Of a DNA stretch of 64,000 bases, positions 16,457-25,290 are shown piece after piece. The notes under the pieces are model-generated. The model was given only the letters and a program-made list of their open reading frames with translations. It made no database searches and had not been told where the DNA came from. Made by a program: the position numbers and the translations under genes. Location of the stretch: assembly GCA_035366835.1 (NCBI GenBank), contig DAOSIS010000007.1, positions 1-64,000 of the forward strand, given 5' to 3'. The stretch is from UBA6109 sp035366835 (lineage in GTDB: Bacteria > Desulfobacterota > Syntrophia > Syntrophales > UBA6109). How positions within the stretch are numbered: the first letter of the stretch is position 1; every line of letters begins with the position of its first letter.

Positions 16457-16734
16457 CCTTCTGGTTGCTGACCCGCCGGCGGGTCCTTTCCCCGCGCTTT
16501 CCCGCGCTTCGTGCCGTGGCGAAACCGCAGCATGTCGGCCGACCGGTTCGGTCGCTCGTTTCCTTCCGGCTGGATCGCAGCAGGTGAACGGGGATGGCTT
16601 TTGTGGTATAGCTGCTCAGCGGCCGCGGCGCGTTCATGGAGCGCACCGGTCCGCGGGGGAAAATCCGCTGTCTGCCGTTGCCGGACCCGGAAATCCGGTT
16701 TCTGTCCTGCTCAAGTTCCGCAAAGGAGGAAATC

Positions 16735-17727
16735 ATGTTCAAGACGGCCATCACGGAAATGTTCGGCATCCGCTATCCCATGATCTGCGGGGCCATGATG
16801 TGGCTCTGCAAGCCGCGCCTCTGCGCCGCCGTGTCCGATGCCGGAGGCATGGGAAATCTCACGGCGGGCAACTACGAGACCGAAGAGGCCTTCCGCGCCG
16901 CGATCGCCGAGGTCCGGAAGTTGACCGACAGGCCCTTCATGGTGGGCATCACGCTGCTGCCGTCGCTGCGCATCACGCCGGAGCACCACGCCATGTACCT
17001 TCGCGTCTGCGCCGACGAGCGGGTGGCGGGGATCGAGGTATCCGGCAGTCCCGTGGACAAGGTCGGCGGGCCGCAGGCGATCGAGTCCCTGAAGAAGGCC
17101 GGCGTGAAGATGTTCCACAAGGTGGGGTCGGTCCGCCATGCCCTGCATGCGGAGAAGGTCGGCTATGACGGGATTTACGCCGCCGGGATCGAGGAGGGCG
17201 GCCATCCGCTGAACGACGACGTGACGACGATGGTGCTGACGCCGCGGATCGCGGAGTCGGTGAAGATCCCCGTCGTGACCGTCGGCGGCATCGCGGACGG
17301 CCGGTCGGTGGCGGCGGCCCTTGCGCTGGGCGCCCAGGGCGTCATGATGGCCAGCCGTTTCGTCGCGACGAAGGAATGCGAAGTCCACGACGCGATCAAA
17401 CAGGAACTGATCCGGCGGCAGGAAAACGAAACGACGCTCTTCTGCAAGTCCATCGGCCTACAGGGGCGCGCCCTGAAGAACAGGGTCATCGCGGAAATCC
17501 TCGAGATCGAGGGACGCGGCGGCGGATTCGCCGAACTGATCCCGCTCCTGGGCGGCGAGCGGATCAAGCAGGCCTGGGAATGCGGCGACGTCGACTACGC
17601 CCCCCTCATGGTGGGGCAGTCCATCGGTCTCATCCGCGACATCCCCACCTGCAGGGAGCTGCTCGACCGGATGGCCGGGGAGACGGCGGGGCACCTGGAC
17701 AAGGCGCTGAGGCTGGCCCGGGCTTGA
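16735..17727 (+). CDS. NAD(P)H-dependent flavin oxidoreductase, nitronate monooxygenase family
   Basis: This 330-residue TIM-barrel protein belongs to the FMN-binding nitronate monooxygenase/FabK-like family. Seen: N-terminal FGIRYPMICGAMMW, the phosphate-binding GIEEGGHPLNDDV and PVVTVGGIADGRSVAAALALGAQGVMM (quoted in parts: VTVGGIAD and ALGAQGVMMASRF), and length typical of the family. It has a near-perfect ribosome site, AAAGGAGG. In anaerobes such proteins are often enoyl-reductase or 2-nitropropane dioxygenase-like enzymes of unknown substrate. It stands alone, 115 bases before a small gene. Confidence 0.88.
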   Translation: MFKTAITEMFGIRYPMICGAMMWLCKPRLCAAVSDAGGMGNLTAGNYETEEAFRAAIAEVRKLTDRPFMVGITLLPSLRITPEHHAMYLRVCADERVAGIEVSGSPVDKVGGPQAIESLKKAGVKMFHKVGSVRHALHAEKVGYDGIYAAGIEEGGHPLNDDVTTMVLTPRIAESVKIPVVTVGGIADGRSVAAALALGAQGVMMASRFVATKECEVHDAIKQELIRRQENETTLFCKSIGLQGRALKNRVIAEILEIEGRGGGFAELIPLLGGERIKQAWECGDVDYAPLMVGQSIGLIRDIPTCRELLDRMAGETAGHLDKALRLARA

Positions 17728-17842
17728 GGCAGTGCCTGCCGGGGGCGCCGCCGCCGGGTTGAAAAGAGGGGCGGATTGGTATAGAAGTCGGCGCAGGCGG
17801 ATTCTTGAAAGAAGAAACACACCTTTTGGAGGGAAAAGATCG

Positions 17843-18052
17843 ATGGACAAGGGAAAAACCCCGTACAAGGGGAGCATGGACAAGAGGATCCTGAAGAGCA
17901 AGATCCTCGTCGGCGAACTCAAGGAGAAGGAACTGAGTGGCTACTTGAAAAGCCTGCCCGACGTTGCCGAGAATGCCAAGGAGATCGAAATCGACATGGA
18001 TCTGCGTCGGAAGGGGAAGAGGAAAGACCTGCCTGCGAATGAGCCTCTTTGA
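17843..18052 (+). CDS. Small conserved-looking protein, unknown function
   Basis: This is a 69-residue highly charged protein, rich in Lys and Glu, without Cys, Trp or membrane segments. It has a good ribosome site (GGAGGG) and its last 14 bases overlap the start of tatD, so it is probably a real, co-translated gene. I do not recognise a family. The repeated MDK at residues 1 and 12 offers an alternative start at the second Met. Confidence 0.6.
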   Translation: MDKGKTPYKGSMDKRILKSKILVGELKEKELSGYLKSLPDVAENAKEIEIDMDLRRKGKRKDLPANEPL

Positions 18053-18827
18053 TTCCCATTGCCACCTAGAGATGGGCGAATTCGACGCCGACCGGGAAGC
18101 CGTCCTCGAGAGGGCCTTCGCGGCCGGGGTGCGGCGGATCGTCACGGTCGGCACGACGCTGGAAGACGCCGGCAGGGCCGTCGCCATCGCCGAGCGGCAT
18201 CCGGGGGTCTACGCCGCCGTGGGCGTCCATCCCCATGAAGTGCGGGCGATCGGCGCCGGGACGTACGATGCGCTGAAGAAGCTCGCCGCCTCGCCGAAGG
18301 TCGTCGCCTACGGGGAAATCGGGCTGGATTTCTTCCGCAACCGTTCGCCCCGGGAGGTGCAGCTTGCACGGTTCCGCGAGCAGTTGGAGATCGCCGCGGA
18401 CCTCGATCTGCCCGTCATCATCCACGACCGGGAGGCCCACGATGAGACGCTGGCGATCCTCTCCGGCCGGCCGGGGCGCCGGGGCGGCGTCTTCCACTGC
18501 TTTTCCGGCGACCGGAAAATGGCGGAACGATGCATGGAACTGGGCTTCCACCTGTCCATCCCGGGCGCGGTGACGTTCCCGAAGGCAGAGTCCCTGCGGG
18601 ACGTCGTGCGCGACCTGCCGCTGTCGCGGCTGCTGGTGGAGACGGACGCTCCCTATCTGTCGCCCGTCCCCAACCGCGGCAAACGAAACGAACCCGCCTT
18701 CGTGGTCCATACGGCCGCCAAGGTCGCCGAGATCAGGGGGATCCCTCCTGCCGAAGTGGCGGAGGCCACGACGCGAAACGCCATGGACGTCTTCGGCATC
18801 TGCGGGGAAGAGGGAAAGGAGGCTTGA
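18039..18827 (+). CDS. tatD: TatD family metal-dependent hydrolase
   Basis: This 262-residue TatD-type DNase/hydrolase has all family metal ligands in view: FDSHCH near the N-terminus, the Glu in YGEIGLDFF, His in IHDREAHDE, His in FHCFSG, and Asp in ETDAPYLSP. Family members have 3'-5' DNase activity and act in DNA repair or turnover. Its start overlaps the preceding small gene. It ends 41 bases before the TPP riboswitch and so lies outside thiamine control. Confidence 0.93.
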   Translation: MSLFDSHCHLEMGEFDADREAVLERAFAAGVRRIVTVGTTLEDAGRAVAIAERHPGVYAAVGVHPHEVRAIGAGTYDALKKLAASPKVVAYGEIGLDFFRNRSPREVQLARFREQLEIAADLDLPVIIHDREAHDETLAILSGRPGRRGGVFHCFSGDRKMAERCMELGFHLSIPGAVTFPKAESLRDVVRDLPLSRLLVETDAPYLSPVPNRGKRNEPAFVVHTAAKVAEIRGIPPAEVAEATTRNAMDVFGICGEEGKEA

Positions 18828-18868
18828 TTTTTCGGGCGGTTCGTGCCATAGGAACGGACAATGTTTAG

Positions 18869-18945
18869 GTGCTGAGGGGTGCTGAAAAAGCTGAGAGAAT
18901 ACCCTCCGAACCTGACCTGGGTAATGCCAGCGTAGGGATTGGCAC
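18869..18945 (+). ncRNA. TPP riboswitch (THI element)
   Basis: The stretch contains the hallmark parts of a thiamine pyrophosphate aptamer in order: GAGGGGTGC, then GCTGAGAGAATACCC, then GAACCTGACCTGGGTAATGC and CCAGCGTAGGGA. P1 can form between GTGCT (18870-18874) and GGCAC (18941-18945). It precedes the four thiamine genes, and a terminator hairpin follows 36 bases downstream. When TPP is bound, transcription should stop. Confidence 0.95.
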
Positions 18946-18980
18946 TGAGATTGACAAAATCGAACGCGATTTTCGACGAA

Positions 18981-19021
18981 GGGGCCATGTTCCGGGTGCG
19001 GGCATGGCCCCCTTTTGTTTT
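18981..19021 (+). terminator. Riboswitch-linked intrinsic terminator
   Basis: GGGGCCATG (18981-18989) pairs perfectly with CATGGCCCC (19003-19011), and CTTTTGTTTT follows. It sits between the TPP aptamer and the first thiamine gene, the right place for the expression platform of a transcription-terminating riboswitch. No strong alternative antiterminator could be fixed by eye. Confidence 0.85.
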
Positions 19022-19042
19022 GCCGAAGGGACGGAAGGAAGG

Positions 19043-19714
19043 ATGGCCGGAAAGATGGAAGGAACGGTGGTCATCGTCGCCGGCGGCCCCATGGGGGACC
19101 CCGCCTATCTGAGGGCGGAGCTGGAGGCCTGCCGGCCGAAGGCGGTCATCGCCGCCGACGGCGGCGCGCGGCATCTCCTCGCGGCCGGGACCGTTCCGGA
19201 CCTCATCGTCGGGGACATGGATTCCCTCTCGCCGGAGGAGCGGGCCGTCTTCGAGCGCAGGGGAAGCCGGATCGAGATCTTCCCCGCCGCGAAGGACGAA
19301 ACCGACACTCAGATCGCCCTGCTGAAGGCACTCGCGATGCCCTGCCGGGAGATCCGGATCTACGGCGCCCTCGGCGGACGCCTCGACCACACCCTCGCCA
19401 ACTGCTCGCTGCTCGTCCTGGCGGCGGAGCGCGGAGTGGCGGCGCGGCTTCTGGACGAGGACTGCGAGGTCTTCGTCGTGACGTCCCAGCGCGGGATCGA
19501 GGGACGGAAAGGGCAGACCGTCTCCGTCTTTCCGCTGTCGTCGCGGGTGACGGGCATCGAACTGACGGGATTCGACTTCCCCCTGCGGGGCGCCGTGATG
19601 GCGCCGGGGAATCCCTACGGCGTCAGCAACCGGCTGTCGGGCCCGCAGGGAACCATCCGGGTGGCCGAGGGGATCCTCCTCGTCATCCGGTACTTCCGGA
19701 CGGATCTGAGATAG
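19043..19714 (+). CDS. Thiamine pyrophosphokinase
   Basis: This 223-residue protein transfers pyrophosphate from ATP to thiamine to make TPP. Seen: the catalytic ADGGARHLLAAG and PDLIVGDMDSL segments, then DETDTQIALLKAL and GALGGRLDHTLAN, all characteristic of the family, plus a C-terminal beta-rich dimerisation part. It is the first gene after the TPP riboswitch; ATG at 19043 follows GGAAGGAAGG. The presence of both this kinase and de novo genes means salvage and synthesis are under one control. Confidence 0.93.
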   Translation: MAGKMEGTVVIVAGGPMGDPAYLRAELEACRPKAVIAADGGARHLLAAGTVPDLIVGDMDSLSPEERAVFERRGSRIEIFPAAKDETDTQIALLKALAMPCREIRIYGALGGRLDHTLANCSLLVLAAERGVAARLLDEDCEVFVVTSQRGIEGRKGQTVSVFPLSSRVTGIELTGFDFPLRGAVMAPGNPYGVSNRLSGPQGTIRVAEGILLVIRYFRTDLR

Positions 19715-19722
19715 GGGGCTCG

Positions 19723-21090
19723 ATGAAACCGATACGCGTACTGACGATCGCCGGTTCGGATTCCGGCGGGGGGGCCGGCATCCAGGCCGACCTCAAGACG
19801 ATCACCGTCTGCGGCGGATTCGGGATGAGCGTGATCACGGCACTGACCGCCCAGAACACGCTCGGCGTCCAGGGAATCCACGAGGTGCCGCCCGCATTCG
19901 TCGCGGCGCAGTTCGATTCCGTGCTGTCCGATATCGGCGCCGACGCCGCCAAGACGGGCATGCTGGCCTCCAGGGAGGTGCTCGAGGTCGTGGCAGCGAA
20001 GATCCGCCAGTACGGCATCGAAAAGCTCGTCGTGGACCCCGTCATGGTGGCCAAGGGAGGGGCATCGCTCATCCGCGGCGAGGTGCGCGAGGTGCTGATC
20101 CGCGAGCTTCTTCCGCTCGCCTGCGTGGTCACCCCGAACATCCCGGAAGCGGAGGTCCTCGCCCAGATGAAGATTGCCGGCGTCGACGACATGAAACGGG
20201 CCGCCGAGGCGATCTTCCGCCGCGGGCCGAGGAGTGTCCTCATCAAGGGCGGGCACCTGGCGGGCAACCGCCGCGCCGTCGACATCCTGCTCGACGGCGG
20301 AGGATTCCGCGAATTCGCCGCCGAATGGTTCGACACGGCCGACACGCACGGAACGGGCTGCACCTATGCGGCGGCCATCGCCACGGGCCTCGCGAAGGGG
20401 AAACCCCTCGCGGAAGCCGTCGATGGAGCCAAACGCTACATCACCGAGGCGATCCGGCATTCGCTCCGGATCGGCGGCGGCCACGGGCCGACGAACCACT
20501 TCGCACCCGTGGGCCTCCTTCTGGAGCGGCAGCGCTGTCTCGAAAAGCTGCGGGCCGCCGTGCAGCGTCTTCTCGAGGAACCGGTAGGCGCCGTGATTCC
20601 CGAGGTGTCGTCCAACCTGGGCTACGCCGTGCCCGGCGCACGGGGTATACCGGACGTCGCCGCCGTGCCGGGACGCATCGTCCGCCTGGGCGAGGGGGCC
20701 GGCGTCCTCTGCGAGCCCGCCTTCGGCGCTTCCACGCATATCGCCCGCGTCATCCTGGCGGCCATGCGTCATGACCCCGGATACCGTTCGGCCATGAACA
20801 TCCGCTTCAGCGAGGACACCCTCGAAGCGTGCAGGCGTCTGGGGCTGCAGCTCGCCTCTTTCGACCGCGCGGACGAACCGGAGGAGATCAAGAACGCCGA
20901 GGGCTCGACGCTGGAGTGGGGGACCGATGCGGCGATCGCACGCCGCGGGTCGGTGCCGGACTGCGTCTGGGACCGGGGCGGGATCGGCAAGGAGCCGATG
21001 ATCCGCGTGCTGGGGAAGAGCCCCGGCGAAGTGGCGGACAGGGTCATCGGCATCGCGAGGATGGTCAGAAAACGGTGCGGCGGCCGCTGA
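19723..21090 (+). CDS. thiDN: Bifunctional HMP(-P) kinase / thiamine-phosphate synthase (ThiD-ThiN)
   Basis: This 455-residue fusion joins ThiD and a ThiN domain. Residues 1-265 are hydroxymethylpyrimidine (phosphate) kinase, with GSDSGGGAGIQADLKT and the anion-hole motif DTHGTGCTYAAA. Residues from about 285 are a ThiN-type thiamine-phosphate synthase, known in archaea and some bacteria as a replacement for ThiE, with VSSNLGYAVPGA and EWGTDAAI. The gene begins eight bases after the kinase stop. With ThiN present, no thiE is needed, and none is seen in the window. Confidence 0.92.
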   Translation: MKPIRVLTIAGSDSGGGAGIQADLKTITVCGGFGMSVITALTAQNTLGVQGIHEVPPAFVAAQFDSVLSDIGADAAKTGMLASREVLEVVAAKIRQYGIEKLVVDPVMVAKGGASLIRGEVREVLIRELLPLACVVTPNIPEAEVLAQMKIAGVDDMKRAAEAIFRRGPRSVLIKGGHLAGNRRAVDILLDGGGFREFAAEWFDTADTHGTGCTYAAAIATGLAKGKPLAEAVDGAKRYITEAIRHSLRIGGGHGPTNHFAPVGLLLERQRCLEKLRAAVQRLLEEPVGAVIPEVSSNLGYAVPGARGIPDVAAVPGRIVRLGEGAGVLCEPAFGASTHIARVILAAMRHDPGYRSAMNIRFSEDTLEACRRLGLQLASFDRADEPEEIKNAEGSTLEWGTDAAIARRGSVPDCVWDRGGIGKEPMIRVLGKSPGEVADRVIGIARMVRKRCGGR

Positions 21091-21123
21091 GCGGCGCCGC
21101 GCCCCGAAAGGAGAGGACAGGGC

Positions 21124-21927
21124 ATGGAATTGAGCGAAACGGTCGTCACCAGGGCGATCACGGAACGGTATCTGAAGAAATTCCTGGACTGTGTGGAACT
21201 CGACGCGGCGGTTGTCGGCGGCGGCCCCGCCGGCCTCGTGGCCGCCTACTTCCTCGCGAAGGCGGGGAAGAAGACGGCGCTTTTCGAGCGGAAACTCAGC
21301 GTCGGCGGCGGCATGTGGGGCGGCGGCATGATGTTCAACGAGATCGTCGTCCAGGAGGAGGGCCGGGAGGTCCTCGATCTCTTCGGCGTGCGGACCGAAC
21401 GGTACGCGCCCGGCTACTACACGGCCGATGCCGTCGAAGCCGTCAGCACCATCTGTTCCCAGGCCCTGAAGGCGGGGGCGCGGGTCTTCAACTGCATCAC
21501 CGTCGAGGACGTCATGATCCGCAGGGGCGTCGTCACGGGCCTCGTCCTGAACTGGTCCCCCGTGGAGATGGCGGGTCTCCACGTCGATCCGATGACGGTC
21601 GCCGCGCGCCGCATCATCGACGCGACGGGCCACGACACGGAGGTCCTCCGCGTGATCGAGCGCAAGGCCGACGTGAAGCTGGCGACGGCCGGCGGCCGCG
21701 TGATGGGGGAGCGCTCCATGTGGGCGGACCGGGCCGAGCGCATGACGCTGGAAAATACGCGGCTCATCTGCCCGGGGGTGTATGTCGCCGGGATGTCCGC
21801 AAACGCCGCCTTCGGAGGCCCGCGCATGGGGCCGGTCTTCGGAGGGATGCTCCTCTCGGGACGGAAGGCGGCCGAACTGATCCTCGCCGAAGAGGAAGGC
21901 GGGGCGAAAAGGAGACGAAAGAAATGA
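21124..21927 (+). CDS. thi4: Thi4-type thiazole synthase, sulfide-using (His) form
   Basis: This 267-residue Thi4 makes the thiazole half of thiamine from NAD and glycine. Seen: FAD/NAD fold VVGGGPAGLVAAYFLAK, the GGGMWGGGMMFNE loop, and C-terminal YVAGMSANAAFGGPRMGPVF. At the position of the yeast sulfur-donating Cys (C205) this protein has H153 in EMAGLHVDP, as in methanogen enzymes. It should therefore be a true catalyst using external sulfide and Fe(II), not a suicide enzyme. This fits a sulfide-rich anaerobic setting and replaces ThiG/ThiH/ThiS. Confidence 0.93.
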   Translation: MELSETVVTRAITERYLKKFLDCVELDAAVVGGGPAGLVAAYFLAKAGKKTALFERKLSVGGGMWGGGMMFNEIVVQEEGREVLDLFGVRTERYAPGYYTADAVEAVSTICSQALKAGARVFNCITVEDVMIRRGVVTGLVLNWSPVEMAGLHVDPMTVAARRIIDATGHDTEVLRVIERKADVKLATAGGRVMGERSMWADRAERMTLENTRLICPGVYVAGMSANAAFGGPRMGPVFGGMLLSGRKAAELILAEEEGGAKRRRKK

Positions 21928-23210
21928 CACAACTGGAAAGCGCCCGTGCGGGTATCGTCACGGAAGAAATGGGGCTTTGCGCCGGGCAGGAGGGTGTGAC
22001 GCCCGAATTTGTCCGCCGGGGCGTCGAAGACGGGACGATCGTCGTCTGCCGGAACGTGCGGCACGGCGCCATCCGCCCGCTCGCCATCGGCAGGGGAATG
22101 CGGACCAAGATCAACGCGAACATCGGGACGTCCAAGGACAAGACCGATCCGGCCCTGGAACTGGAGAAGGTCCGCATCTGCGCGGCCGCAGGGGCGGACA
22201 CCATCATGGATCTCTCCACGGGCGGAGACATCCGGGGGATCCGGCAGGCCGTCATGGCGGCTTCTGCCCTGGTGGTGGGAACCGTGCCCATCTACCAGGC
22301 CGTCGTCGATCTGACGGCGCGGAAGACGGCGATTTCCGAGATGACGGCGGACGACCTCTTCCGGGTGATCGAGGAAAACGGCGAGGACGGCGTGGACTTC
22401 ATCACGGTCCACTGCGGCGTGACGCGCCGGAGCGTGGCGGCCGTCGAAGAACAGGGCAGGACGCTGGGCATCGTCAGCCGCGGCGGCTCCATCCTGGCCA
22501 ACTGGATGGCCTGCAACGGGCGCGAAAATCCGCTCTACGAGGACTACGACCGCCTCCTGGACATCGCCCGGCGCTACGAGATGGTGCTGAGCCTGGGAGA
22601 CGGGCTGCGGCCGGGATGCCTGGCCGACGCGACGGACCGGGGACAGGTGCAGGAGCTGATCACCCTGGGCGAGCTGACGAAGCGGGCGCGGGAAAGGGGC
22701 GTCCAGGTGATGATCGAAGGGCCCGGCCACGTACCGCTCCGCGACATCGAGGCGAATATCCTGATGCAGAAGAACCTCTGCAACGGTGCGCCCTTTTACG
22801 TCCTGGGTCCGCTGCCGACGGACATCGCGCCCGGCTACGACCACATCACCTCCGCCATCGGCGGGGCCATCGCCGGTGCGGCGGGTGCGGATTTCCTGTG
22901 CTACGTGACGCCGTCGGAGCACCTGCGCCTGCCGACTCTGGAAGACGTGAAGGAAGGAATCATCGCCTCGAAGATCGCCGCCCACATCGCCGACATCGCC
23001 AAGGGGCTCCCCGGGGCCCTCGAACGGGACCTCCGGATGGCCCGCGCGCGCAAGGAATTCGACTGGCAGGGCCAGATCGACGTTTCCGTCGATCCCGTCA
23101 CGACGGAAGCCATGCTGGAGAAGAGCCGGAGCGCCGAAGAGGAAGGCTGCACGATGTGCGGCGAACTGTGCGCGATCAAGCTGGGAAAGAAGAAAGGCGG
23201 TGAGGCCTGA
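21924..23210 (+). CDS. thiC: Phosphomethylpyrimidine synthase
   Basis: This 428-residue radical SAM enzyme converts aminoimidazole ribotide to hydroxymethylpyrimidine phosphate. Seen: core segments KINANIGTS, ADTIMDLSTGGDI, GGSILANWM and EGPGHVPL, and at the C-terminus the cluster motif CTMCGELC (C-x2-C-x4-C) peculiar to ThiC. It is the shorter form, lacking the N-terminal extension of E. coli ThiC, as is common in anaerobes. Its ATG overlaps the thi4 stop by four bases. It is the last thiamine gene of the riboswitch operon. Confidence 0.96.
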   Translation: MTQLESARAGIVTEEMGLCAGQEGVTPEFVRRGVEDGTIVVCRNVRHGAIRPLAIGRGMRTKINANIGTSKDKTDPALELEKVRICAAAGADTIMDLSTGGDIRGIRQAVMAASALVVGTVPIYQAVVDLTARKTAISEMTADDLFRVIEENGEDGVDFITVHCGVTRRSVAAVEEQGRTLGIVSRGGSILANWMACNGRENPLYEDYDRLLDIARRYEMVLSLGDGLRPGCLADATDRGQVQELITLGELTKRARERGVQVMIEGPGHVPLRDIEANILMQKNLCNGAPFYVLGPLPTDIAPGYDHITSAIGGAIAGAAGADFLCYVTPSEHLRLPTLEDVKEGIIASKIAAHIADIAKGLPGALERDLRMARARKEFDWQGQIDVSVDPVTTEAMLEKSRSAEEEGCTMCGELCAIKLGKKKGGEA

Positions 23211-23238
23211 TCGCACCGCCCCGCCAGGACGCCAATCC

Positions 23239-24591
23239 ATGAACCTTTCCCTTCCCGAAACCCCTGCCTGCCGGGCCGCCCGGGGCATCGTCCGGCGTCT
23301 GCGGGCGGAGGGGCATGAGGCCTTCTTCGTCGGCGGCTGCGTCCGCGACCTGGTGCGCGGCGTCGTTCCGGAGGAATTCGACGTCGTCACGTCGGCCCGT
23401 CCCGACCGCGTCGCGTCCCTCTTTCCCCATACCGTGCCCGTAGGCGCCCGGTTCGGCGTCATCCTTGTCGTCGAGGACGGACGCCGCTTCGAGGTGGCGA
23501 CGTACCGCGCGGACGAGGCCTACCTGGACGGACGCCGTCCGTCGGCGGTGGTCTTTGCGACGCTCGGGGAGGACGTCCGCCGGCGGGATTTCACGATGAA
23601 CGGTCTCGTCCTCGATCCGGAGACGGGTGAGGTCATCGACCTCGTGGGGGGGCTCGCCGATGTGGGGCTGCGGCTGATCCGGACGATCGGCGATCCCCGG
23701 CTGCGTTTCGGCGAAGATCGCCTGCGGATGCTGCGGGCCGCGCGGTTTGCGGCGAATCTCGGATTCTCCGTCGAGGCGCGGACGCTCGCGGCCATGCGCG
23801 AATGCGCACCGGCCATCGGCGCGGTCAGCGCCGAACGCATCCGCGAGGAGATGACGAAGCTTCTGTCGCGGGGCGGGGCGCGCCGGGGTATGGAACTGCT
23901 CCTGGAAACGGGGCTTCTCGGGGAGATCCTGCCCGAGGTGGAAAAGATGATCGGCGTCGGTCAGCCGCCCGCCTTCCACCCCGAGGGCGACGTCTGGGAG
24001 CACACCCTGCGCATGCTTGCGCTGCTGGGCGAAGGCGGCGCCGTGGACCCGCGTCTCGCCTGGAGCGTCCTCTTCCATGACCTCGGGAAGACCGTCACGC
24101 GGTCTGAGGACGAGAAGGGGATCCATTTCTACGGCCACGTTCAGAAGGGCGAAGAGCTCGCCGGGCGGATCCTGGAGCGGCTGCGGTTCTCCCGCGACGA
24201 CCTCGAGACGGTCCTCATGCTGATTCGCCACCACATGCGCTTCATGAGCGTCGAGCGGATGAGACCCAACCGCCTCAAGCGCTTCCTCCGCATGGACGGA
24301 TTCCCGCTGCACCTGGAACTGCACCGCCTGGACTGCCTCGCCAGCCACGGCGATCTGAGCAGCTACAACTTCTGTGTGAGGAAGCTGGCCGAAATTCCCG
24401 AGGAGGACCTGAAGCCCCCCCGTCTCGTCACGGGGGACGACCTGACCGCGGCCGGTTACTCGCCCGGGCCCCTCTTCGGCACGATCCTGCGCGCGGTCGA
24501 AGACGCGCAGCTCAACGGCGAGGTGGCGACACGCGAGGAGGCGCTGGCGTGGGTCGAGACGCGATGGGGGAACCCGGCGAAAGAACAGTGA
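23239..24591 (+). CDS. CCA tRNA nucleotidyltransferase / poly(A) polymerase with HD domain
   Basis: This 450-residue class II nucleotidyltransferase has the head signature FFVGGCVRDLVRG, the RRDFTMNGL motif and the RFGEDRLRMLRAARFAANL template segment, followed by an HD domain (WSVLFHDLGKT with HPEGDVWEHTLRM). It would add or repair CCA at tRNA 3' ends or add A-tails. In the catalytic D-x-D the first acid appears as Glu (EEFDVVTS), a conservative change. A longer frame runs back to 23200 inside thiC; the ATG at 23239 gives a normal N-terminus. It may be read through from the thiamine operon. Confidence 0.88.
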   Translation: MNLSLPETPACRAARGIVRRLRAEGHEAFFVGGCVRDLVRGVVPEEFDVVTSARPDRVASLFPHTVPVGARFGVILVVEDGRRFEVATYRADEAYLDGRRPSAVVFATLGEDVRRRDFTMNGLVLDPETGEVIDLVGGLADVGLRLIRTIGDPRLRFGEDRLRMLRAARFAANLGFSVEARTLAAMRECAPAIGAVSAERIREEMTKLLSRGGARRGMELLLETGLLGEILPEVEKMIGVGQPPAFHPEGDVWEHTLRMLALLGEGGAVDPRLAWSVLFHDLGKTVTRSEDEKGIHFYGHVQKGEELAGRILERLRFSRDDLETVLMLIRHHMRFMSVERMRPNRLKRFLRMDGFPLHLELHRLDCLASHGDLSSYNFCVRKLAEIPEEDLKPPRLVTGDDLTAAGYSPGPLFGTILRAVEDAQLNGEVATREEALAWVETRWGNPAKEQ

Positions 24592-24723
24592 GCCTGTTGA
24601 AAAGGCCCGTCTGCGGCATTGCCCTCGCCCTTCCCTTCGGCAAGCTCAGGGCAGGCTATGTGAATGTCACGGTGAGCCTGTCGAACCGCCGGGGGCCCTG
24701 CATTCGGGTCTTTTTGAACAGCC
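24592..24723. repeat. MITE-like repeat, copy 1
   Basis: This element begins on the base after the CCA gene's stop codon. Its ends, GCCTGTTGAAAAGGCCCG and GGGTCTTTTTGAACAGC, are imperfect inverted repeats. It contains a nested pair, CTTCGGCAAGCTCAGGGCAG and GTGAGCCTGTCGAACC. It matches the elements at 53321-53442 and 59921-60066 at both ends. Confidence 0.75.
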
Positions 24724-24837
24724 CGGGCGGAGGGCAGCAGGGCCGTTGCATCCGGCAGCAAGCGCCGCCCTGAAGAAGTGACTTCACCAACGGGTCGGCG
24801 ATGGGCCCTGCCGAAACCGGATCAGCGCAAGGCAGAA

Positions 24838-25041
24838 TCAGAAGGGGAATTTCTTCGTCGGATAGGTGTGCGGCGGGTCCGTGCGGTTCGGATTCGCGAC
24901 GGACATGTTCGACGAGGACAGCATTTTTTCCATCTTCCTGCCCTTGCATTTCGGGCATCTTGCGCTGCGTTCCCCGCCGAGCTTCACGATGATTTCGGAA
25001 ACCTCACCGCAGTCCCTGCAACGGAATTCATAGATGGGCAT
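24838..25041 (-). CDS. FmdB-type zinc ribbon protein
   Basis: This 67-residue protein is of the FmdB/CxxC-CxxC-SSSS family. Seen: MPIYEFRCRDCGEVSE, then CPKCKG giving the second CxxC, and the serine-containing tail MLSSSNMSV. The start at 25041 is chosen because the family always begins MPxYxY/F-x-C. The family is named after a regulator of formamidase genes, but the general function is unknown; a zinc-ribbon nucleic-acid or protein-binding role is assumed. It lies downstream of rmuC on the same strand with 249 bases between. Confidence 0.88.
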   Translation of the reverse strand: MPIYEFRCRDCGEVSEIIVKLGGERSARCPKCKGRKMEKMLSSSNMSVANPNRTDPPHTYPTKKFPF

Positions 25042-25290
25042 GGCCTTCCTCCCCGGCTTTGACGTCGCGGCGTTTTTTATCATCCCACCCGTCCTTTGTC
25101 AACGGACGCTCCCCGCAAAGGCTGCAGAAGTCCGCTGCCTCTCCTGATCTTGGAGACGGAAGAGGAGATCCGCCGGAACCGGGAGGCGAAGGCGCGGCGG
25201 CAGACACGCCTTCCGGAGAAGAAGAGGGAAAAGGAGCGCCGGAGCAGTATCGACATCTGTCCGCGCCCCTGAGAAGATCCGGCCGGCTCT

